Source: Microbacterium testaceum (GTDB lineage Bacteria; Actinomycetota; Actinomycetes; Actinomycetales; Microbacteriaceae). From it: DNA of 45,179 nt. Each line of letters starts with the position of its first letter. Positions within the stretch are counted from its first letter, which is position 1. The DNA is taken from assembly GCF_001476655.1 (NCBI RefSeq), contig NZ_LDRT01000008.1:1-45179 (forward strand), given 5' to 3'. A program made the translations under genes and the position numbers. Shown piece by piece: positions 40,581-45,179 of this stretch. The notes beneath the pieces are model-generated. The model was not told the DNA's origin and did no database searches. It worked only from the letters and a program-made list of their open reading frames with translations.

Positions 40581-40889
40581 TCAGCCGGCGCGACGGCGGG
40601 AGCGCGCGATGAGGGCGCCGGCGGCGAGGGCCCCCACCCCGAGGATGATCCCCACGACAAGCATCCCGGCATCCTGTCCCGTAGCCGGAAGGTTCCCGCG
40701 CGTCTCCGGGGCCGCGGAAGACCCACCGTCGAGAGAGGATGGCACCGGGGTGGGTGCGGGGCTCTGCCGACTGCTCGCCGGCACCTCTACGACGATGGTC
40801 TGGGTGTCGGAGGCCGTGCCGGGGTCCGCGGTCGGTGCCGCGGCGAGGACGACCGTCAACACCAGCGCGACCCGCGAGAACCCGGACAC
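40581..40889 (-). CDS. Small LPXTG cell-wall-anchored protein
   Basis: A 102-residue protein: signal peptide (about 1-20), a Ser/Pro/Ala-rich stretch of some 45 residues (VEVPASSRQSPAPTPVPSS), sortase motif LPATG at about residue 66, a hydrophobic helix and a basic end (RSRRRAG). The mature chain has no folded domain, so it is a wall-linked spacer, adhesin stub or remnant. GTG 40889 has a GGAAAGGGG ribosome-binding site. No sortase gene is in the window. Confidence 0.8.
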   Translation of the reverse strand: MSGFSRVALVLTVVLAAAPTADPGTASDTQTIVVEVPASSRQSPAPTPVPSSLDGGSSAAPETRGNLPATGQDAGMLVVGIILGVGALAAGALIARSRRRAG

Positions 40890-41021
40890 GAGACCCCTTT
40901 CCTCGGCCTACTGTGCCGGGCGGAGGTGGCCGACGCTCCCGCACCGATCAACCGACCGTCAAACGCGGGGCGAAGAACCTGCGTCCTGACGGCCTTCGAC
41001 GAGGGCGGGAGAATGGATGCC

Positions 41022-42062
41022 ATGCGCGCGATGATCATGGATGCCCTGGCCGCCGCTCTCGAGGTGCGTGAGGTCGAGGCCCCGGCCGCCCCCGACGGCG
41101 GGGTCGTGGTCGAGGTGCACGCGACCGGACTCTGCAAGAGCGACTGGCATGCGTGGGTCGGGCACGATGATGTCGCGCTCCCCCACGTGCCGGGCCACGA
41201 GCTGGCGGGGGTCATCGTCGAGGTCGGGGAAGGCGTGCAGCGCTGGAACGTCGGCGATCGTGTCACGGTGCCGTTCGTGATGGGCTGCGGAGCGTGCGAG
41301 TGGTGCGTGGGCGGCAACGCGCAGGTGTGCCCGGACCAGCAGCAGCCCGGCTTCACGCAGTGGGGGTCGTTCGCCGAGCGGGTCGTGCTGCGCGCGGCCG
41401 ACACGAACGTCGTGCGGATCCCCGACGGCGTCTCGTTCGAGGCGGCCGCGGCCCTGGGGTGCCGCTTCGCCACCGCCTATCGCGCCCTCACCGGCCGGGC
41501 GCGCGTGCAGGCCGGCGAGTGGATCACCGTCGTGGGCGCCGGGGGCGTCGGTCTCAGCGCCGTCATGATCGGGGTGGCTCTCGGTGCACGGGTGATCGTC
41601 GTCGATCGCACCCCCGCAGCCCTCGAGGCAGCGGCCCGGCTCGGCGCCGAGCACACACTGCTCGCCGACGGATCCGACATCCCCGCCGCCGTGCACGAAC
41701 TCACGGGAGGGGGCAGTCAGGTGTCCGTCGACGCGGTCGGGAGTGCCCAGACCTCGCGCGACGCCGTCCTGAGCCTGCGCCGACGGGGACGTCACGTGCA
41801 GATCGGGCTGCTGCCCACCGCCGACGGGATGACGGCCATGCCCATGGCGCGCGTGATCGCGTGGGAGCTCGACCTTCTCGGCAGCCACGGCATGGCCGCG
41901 GTCGACTACCCCGAGATGCTCTCTCTCATCGAAAGCGGAGCCCTGCGCCCGCACGACCTCGTCGAGCGCGTGATCGGGCTGGGCGAGGCGACGACCCTGC
42001 TTCCCGCGATGGACACGGCCTCACCGGCGGGCATGACGATGATCGACCCGCGGCGCGCCTGA
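41022..42062 (+). CDS. Zinc-dependent alcohol dehydrogenase
   Basis: A 346-residue medium-chain dehydrogenase. Catalytic zinc ligands are Cys38 (GLCKSDWH) and His59-Glu60 (PGHELAG). The structural zinc has Cys89, Cys92, Cys95 and Cys103. The cofactor fold has VVGAGGVGLSAV, with Asp in VIVVDRT suggesting NAD+. LGSHGM near the C-terminus is typical. It oxidises an alcohol to an aldehyde or ketone; the substrate is unknown. I prefer ATG 41022 (GCGGGAGA about 9 bases upstream; family proteins begin MRA), with ATG 41013 as alternative. Long frames upstream cross the LPXTG gene and are not coding. Confidence 0.92.
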   Translation: MRAMIMDALAAALEVREVEAPAAPDGGVVVEVHATGLCKSDWHAWVGHDDVALPHVPGHELAGVIVEVGEGVQRWNVGDRVTVPFVMGCGACEWCVGGNAQVCPDQQQPGFTQWGSFAERVVLRAADTNVVRIPDGVSFEAAAALGCRFATAYRALTGRARVQAGEWITVVGAGGVGLSAVMIGVALGARVIVVDRTPAALEAAARLGAEHTLLADGSDIPAAVHELTGGGSQVSVDAVGSAQTSRDAVLSLRRRGRHVQIGLLPTADGMTAMPMARVIAWELDLLGSHGMAAVDYPEMLSLIESGALRPHDLVERVIGLGEATTLLPAMDTASPAGMTMIDPRRA

Positions 42063-42091
42063 CGCGCGGGGCCGCGCCTGACGCGCGGGGC

Positions 42092-42466
42092 TCAGCCGCG
42101 GGACTTCTCGGGGCCGTCGTCGGCGCGCGGAGCCTCGGGGGTGCCCGCGGCTTCGGGGGCGGCGGCATCCGGAGTGTCGCGGGGCAGGAGCAACGGCCGG
42201 TCGACGGTCGTGGTGACCTTCGCGGGATCGACGACGAGCAGGAGGAGCGCGACGGTGATGAGCACGACGATGAACGTCACGCCGGCCGCGACGAGTCCGA
42301 CGACCAGGGCGCGCTGGATCTCATCGGCGGGGCGCGTCTGGAAGAAGCCCATCGACATCAGCGTGGTGAAGCCGGCGAACAGGGCGGCGCCGAAAGCGAG
42401 CCCCAGGAGCTGAATCGGCTTCATGAGGTCGCGGCGGGTCGGTTTTTCGGCGGGCTTGTCGGTCAC
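42092..42466 (-). CDS. Small two-helix membrane protein, unknown function
   Basis: A 124-residue protein with a charged head (TDKPAEKPTRRDLMKP), two membrane helices (about 18-40 and 53-82) and a Pro/Ala/Asp-rich C-terminal tail of 40 residues. I do not recognise a family. The GTG at 42466 overlaps the stop of the gene upstream (GTGA) and has GAGGAGG 7 bases before it, so the two are made together, perhaps as a membrane complex. Confidence 0.75.
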   Translation of the reverse strand: MTDKPAEKPTRRDLMKPIQLLGLAFGAALFAGFTTLMSMGFFQTRPADEIQRALVVGLVAAGVTFIVVLITVALLLLVVDPAKVTTTVDRPLLLPRDTPDAAAPEAAGTPEAPRADDGPEKSRG

Positions 42467-43098
42467 GACACGGCCTCCTCGGTGGGTGCGGCCGGAATCG
42501 GCTCGGGGCGGCGGGGCGAGAACCCCGCGATCGCCAGGAAGACCGCGACGACCGCCGCGTAGCCACCGAAGAGGCCCACGGCGATGACGATCCCGGTCAG
42601 GGTGAACGAGCCAGCGCCCTCGATGGCGTAGCCGAGCGAGTACTGCGGGCTGGTGATCAGAAGGACGACCGCGAGGACGAGCGTCAGGATGCCGATCAGC
42701 AGGCCGTCGCGCGGGGCGGCGGCCGTGCGACCGGCTCGGCGGTCGCGCACAGCGGCGATGACCTCGATCAGGCCGCTGACGACCGCCCACGAGATGACGA
42801 TGCCGAAGAAGAAGCCGGTCTCGCGCCACGAGGGCACGCTCGCCGCCATACCCGCCACCGCCGAGACGACCGCGAGCACGATGACCGTCGCGCGCTGCCC
42901 GTGGGGGAAGACGAGCCAGGCCGAGAGCGCGAAGACGAGCGCGGTGGCGAGGGCGAAGCCGCTGAAGACCGCGAGGCCGACGGGCGCGGAGTGATCCGAC
43001 GAGAACGTGACCATCGCTGCGGCGATGGCGGCGAAAAGGGCGCGCGCGAGCTGCAGGTGACGCACGTCGAAAGCGCGCGCAGAAGAGGAAGTGGCCAC
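42463..43098 (-). CDS. Six-helix membrane protein, unknown function (HdeD/DUF308-like layout)
   Basis: A 211-residue protein with six to seven hydrophobic segments and a Pro-rich tail (SPRRPEPIPAAPTEEAVS). Pattern and size are like HdeD/DUF308 membrane proteins, though no specific motif proves it. The GTG at 43098 has a weak ribosome-binding site. It forms an operon with the following small protein through a 4-base overlap. Both are close to the divergent Rhs toxin gene (237 bases between starts). Confidence 0.72.
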   Translation of the reverse strand: MATSSSARAFDVRHLQLARALFAAIAAAMVTFSSDHSAPVGLAVFSGFALATALVFALSAWLVFPHGQRATVIVLAVVSAVAGMAASVPSWRETGFFFGIVISWAVVSGLIEVIAAVRDRRAGRTAAAPRDGLLIGILTLVLAVVLLITSPQYSLGYAIEGAGSFTLTGIVIAVGLFGGYAAVVAVFLAIAGFSPRRPEPIPAAPTEEAVS

Positions 43099-43288
43099 GG
43101 AAGATCCCGGAAGAACGGTGTCGATGGCATCCAGTCTATTCCTCGGGGAGCGGCCGACCTCCGGGGAGCCTGGATGCCGTCGACCTCATCGACAATCCCC
43201 AGCCGAGGTGGCTTTTCCTAGGCGCAGACGACGCCCAAAAGCAAGTCTTCCGCTCGCCACAGACCCGCGAGCTAGTCTTTCTGACGCC

Positions 43289-43339
43289 ATGAGCGGTTGG
43301 TGGGTGGCCGCACGTCGTCTATGGGGGGGGTTTCGATGA
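43289..43339 (+). other. 16-codon upstream ORF and G8 tract before the Rhs gene
   Basis: ATG 43289 opens a 16-codon frame (MSGWWVAARRLWGGFR) whose TGA overlaps the Rhs ATG at 43336 (ATGA). It contains a run of eight G at 43323-43330 that also serves as the ribosome-binding site of the Rhs gene. The leader is one frame off; gain of one G would join it to the Rhs reading frame. Whether it is translated is unknown. Confidence 0.45.
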
Positions 43340-45179
43340 GCGATGTCGATCTCGAGGTGTATGGGGCGCCGGATCTGACGTATGACTTTGCGGCGGCGGA
43401 TGCCGTTGTGTCCGCCGCGAACGCGGCCGCGAACTCCGTCGAGGATCAGACTGCCTCGCGGATCTCGTATGCGGCGACGGCGCGGACGGATTTCTCGGGG
43501 TATTTCTCGGAGTTGTTCAACGCGAACGCCGATATCGCCGCGGGTGATGCCCGTGAGCTGGTGTACCGGCTGCGCGACATCGCGTCGTTCATGGGGCGGT
43601 TGAGCGATGCGGCGCGCGAGGAGAACGCCCGTCGGAAGCGGGCGCGGGAGTGGCGCGACCGTGTGGAGGCGCGGCGGTCGAACTGGCTGGATGCCACGTG
43701 GGATGACATCTTCGGTGAGGAGCCGCCGCCCACCGCGGGTGAGATCAGCCCGCCGGTGTTCCAGTCCACGGCTCTGACGCCCTCGGCGCGGCAGACGCCG
43801 GCACCGGGCAGTGGCGGAGGCGGGGGCGGGACGTCGTCGGCGCGGCCGGAGAACCTCCGCTCGTTCGCCGCCGGCAACGCGGAGCTGGACGCGGGACTGT
43901 CGGCGCATCCGGGTCGACTCTCGGAGTGGACGAGCGACTTCATGTCGACGTGCGATTTCGGTGGGATCGATGTCAGTCCCGTGGTGTCGGGGTTCCGGGC
44001 GTGGCTGGATGCGAATGCGAACGATTCGGCGTGGGCGAACACGATCGCGCAGGCGTTCGAGGACGCCGGGACCAATGGGGGGATCGGGACGGTGTCGGAT
44101 GCCGCGTTGGCGGCGTCGCTGGCGGCGGCGGGGGTGTCCGCGACCCGGCAGGATCTGGTGATCGACCCGCCGACGGCGTGGGGTGGGGCTCCGACGACGG
44201 GGTTCGTGAACGACCCCGTGAACTCTGCGACGGGAAACTTCTTGGAGCCGGAGAACGATCTCCCGTTCCCGGCGGCGACGGGCCTGTTGTCGCTGACACG
44301 GATGTACAACTCGTTGAACGAGGGTGCGGGGGTGTTCGGTGTCGGGTGGTCGTCGGTCCTCGACGTCACCCTGTTGCTGTCGGACGATGATGCCCGGTTC
44401 GTGATGGCGGACGGGCGGCAGGTCGTGTTCGGTGTCGATGGGCGCGAGTGGGCGCGAGCGACGGGGGAGAACTACTGGCTGGCGCGCGTGCCGTCCGCCG
44501 ACCTCCGCGCCCGGGGCCTCGACGCCCCCGACGGGCTGCTCGTCACCGACAACGCCGGCGGGTGGTGGGCGTTCACCACCGGCGGCGACTGGCTCGGTGC
44601 CGGTGCCGGGGCCGGCAACGTCGTCACCGTCCTCCGGGATGCCGCCGGCGCGATCGTCGCGCTGGAGCACTCCCGCGACCGCCGCGTCGACGTGGAGTAC
44701 GCGGACGGGCTCGTCGCATCCGTCACCTCCTCGGATGGCCGCCGGGTCGAGTACCTCTACGACGAGGGCCGTCGCCTGACCGCCGTGACCGGTCCGGGCG
44801 GCACGCGGACGTACCGGTGGAACGACGACGACCTCATCGACCAGGTCACCGCCGCGACCGGCGTCATCGAGTGCACGAACGTGTACGACGCGCAGCGGCG
44901 GGTGCGGGAGCAGACCACGGAGTTCGGGCGTCACACTCGCTTCACCTACCTCTCCGGCCGGGTCACCGAGGTCGCGGACAGTGACGGGTCGAACGCGAAC
45001 ACGTGGATCGCCGACCGCAAGGGCCGCCTGGTCGGGATCATCGACACCGACGGCAACCGCCAGTCGATGGCGTACGACCCCACCGGCAACCTCGTCTCCG
45101 TCACCGACCGTGAAGGACGCATCACCGTCCACGCGTACGACACCCGCGGACGCAAGACCCGCACCGTCACCCCCGACGG
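43336..45179 (+). CDS. Rhs/YD-repeat polymorphic toxin, 5' part (runs off window)
   Basis: An open frame of 614 codons reaching the window end, so incomplete. Residues 1-130 are helical (DLTYDFAAADAVVSAANAAAN, LVYRLRDIASFMGRLSDAA, REENARRKRAREWRDRVE), like the N-terminal type VII (ESX) export domains of actinobacterial toxins. A Gly-rich linker lies at about 156-165. Next come a second helical part and a DUF6531 module (DPVNSATGNFLEPENDLPF, LLSLTRMYNSLNEGAGVFGV, GWSS) from about residue 292. Then YD repeats follow (YDEGRRLTAVTGPGG, YDAQRRVREQTTEFG, YDPTGNLVSVTDREGR), which would form the Rhs shell. The toxin tip lies beyond the window. ATG 43336 follows the G8 run. The first 1.1 kb uses GAT, GGT and TTG often; after about 44470 codons end almost only in G/C with no TTG. 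Confidence 0.85.
   Translation, partial: MSDVDLEVYGAPDLTYDFAAADAVVSAANAAANSVEDQTASRISYAATARTDFSGYFSELFNANADIAAGDARELVYRLRDIASFMGRLSDAAREENARRKRAREWRDRVEARRSNWLDATWDDIFGEEPPPTAGEISPPVFQSTALTPSARQTPAPGSGGGGGGTSSARPENLRSFAAGNAELDAGLSAHPGRLSEWTSDFMSTCDFGGIDVSPVVSGFRAWLDANANDSAWANTIAQAFEDAGTNGGIGTVSDAALAASLAAAGVSATRQDLVIDPPTAWGGAPTTGFVNDPVNSATGNFLEPENDLPFPAATGLLSLTRMYNSLNEGAGVFGVGWSSVLDVTLLLSDDDARFVMADGRQVVFGVDGREWARATGENYWLARVPSADLRARGLDAPDGLLVTDNAGGWWAFTTGGDWLGAGAGAGNVVTVLRDAAGAIVALEHSRDRRVDVEYADGLVASVTSSDGRRVEYLYDEGRRLTAVTGPGGTRTYRWNDDDLIDQVTAATGVIECTNVYDAQRRVREQTTEFGRHTRFTYLSGRVTEVADSDGSNANTWIADRKGRLVGIIDTDGNRQSMAYDPTGNLVSVTDREGRITVHAYDTRGRKTRTVTPD

Noticed and set aside
43186..45132. A 648-codon minus-strand frame opposite the Rhs gene
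   Set aside because: The plus strand gives clear DUF6531 and YD-repeat motifs; the minus-strand translation is Arg/Asp-rich and without domains.
1..45179. tRNA genes, rRNA genes, CRISPR arrays, insertion sequences
   Set aside because: I looked for tRNA cloverleaf ends, spaced direct repeats and transposase motifs on both strands and found none. A covariance-model scan would be needed to be certain.

Overview
The window is high-GC (roughly 70% by eye) actinobacterial chromosome. Gene content and style suggest Microbacteriaceae, most likely Microbacterium: a tail-less HU, zinc-free (cysteine-poor) L28/L33/S14 in one small operon, leaderless promoters with DtxR- and Zur-type boxes, a CopD-CtaG fusion, a branched-chain 2-oxoacid dehydrogenase, and a heavily over-used heptamer GGATGCC/GGCATCC. 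The genus is an inference. No rRNA, tRNA, CRISPR array, insertion sequence or prophage was found.

Layout. 1-5031 (minus): palindromic repeats, an amino-acid permease, CorA, a RhtA-like exporter and a lipoprotein with a beta-lactamase fold whose three catalytic motifs are all lost. 5.2-9.7 kb: iron-controlled heme oxygenase, a Pif1-like helicase, a MerR regulator divergent from a thioredoxin-reductase-like flavoprotein across a 24-bp perfect palindrome, and a membrane-anchored protein of unknown function. 9.7-14.0 kb: CopD-CtaG fusion, HU, and a LuxR-type regulator behind the only long intergenic stretch (12165-12572).

14.1-22.1 kb (all minus) reads as a zinc-homeostasis block. A Zur-box promoter drives znuA-znuC-znuB, followed by zur, a YcgR/YraQ-type permease, its His-rich TIGR03943 partner, a beta-propeller-like membrane protein and 3-methyladenine glycosylase. 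Then come rpmB-rpmG-rpsN, encoding zinc-free ribosomal proteins, behind their own predicted promoter and a strongly foldable leader. 22.2-27.9 kb: the methionine importer metQ-metN-metI, an MFS exporter, an SDR enzyme with an orphan operator, and a small membrane protein.

27.8-33.1 kb: E1alpha-E1beta-E2 of a branched-chain/pyruvate dehydrogenase, a HisC-type aminotransferase and a small holin-4-like membrane protein. 33.2-35.2 kb: low-molecular-weight protein tyrosine phosphatase and purB. 35.3-39.8 kb (minus): a surface cluster of a HupE/UreJ-type membrane protein, a secreted calcineurin-type phosphatase ending in a WxL-like domain, and a WxL-interacting (DUF916-like) membrane protein. 39.9-43.1 kb: a BMP-like lipoprotein, a tiny LPXTG protein, a zinc alcohol dehydrogenase and two small membrane proteins. 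From 43336 to the window end runs the 5' part of a large Rhs/YD-repeat polymorphic-toxin gene, with a G8 tract just before its start and an internal change in codon use.

The most noteworthy points are the WxL-type phosphatase cluster, the zinc block with its structured rpmB leader, the catalytically dead beta-lactamase-like lipoprotein, the MerR palindrome covering its own start codon, the heptamer enrichment, and the Rhs gene start.
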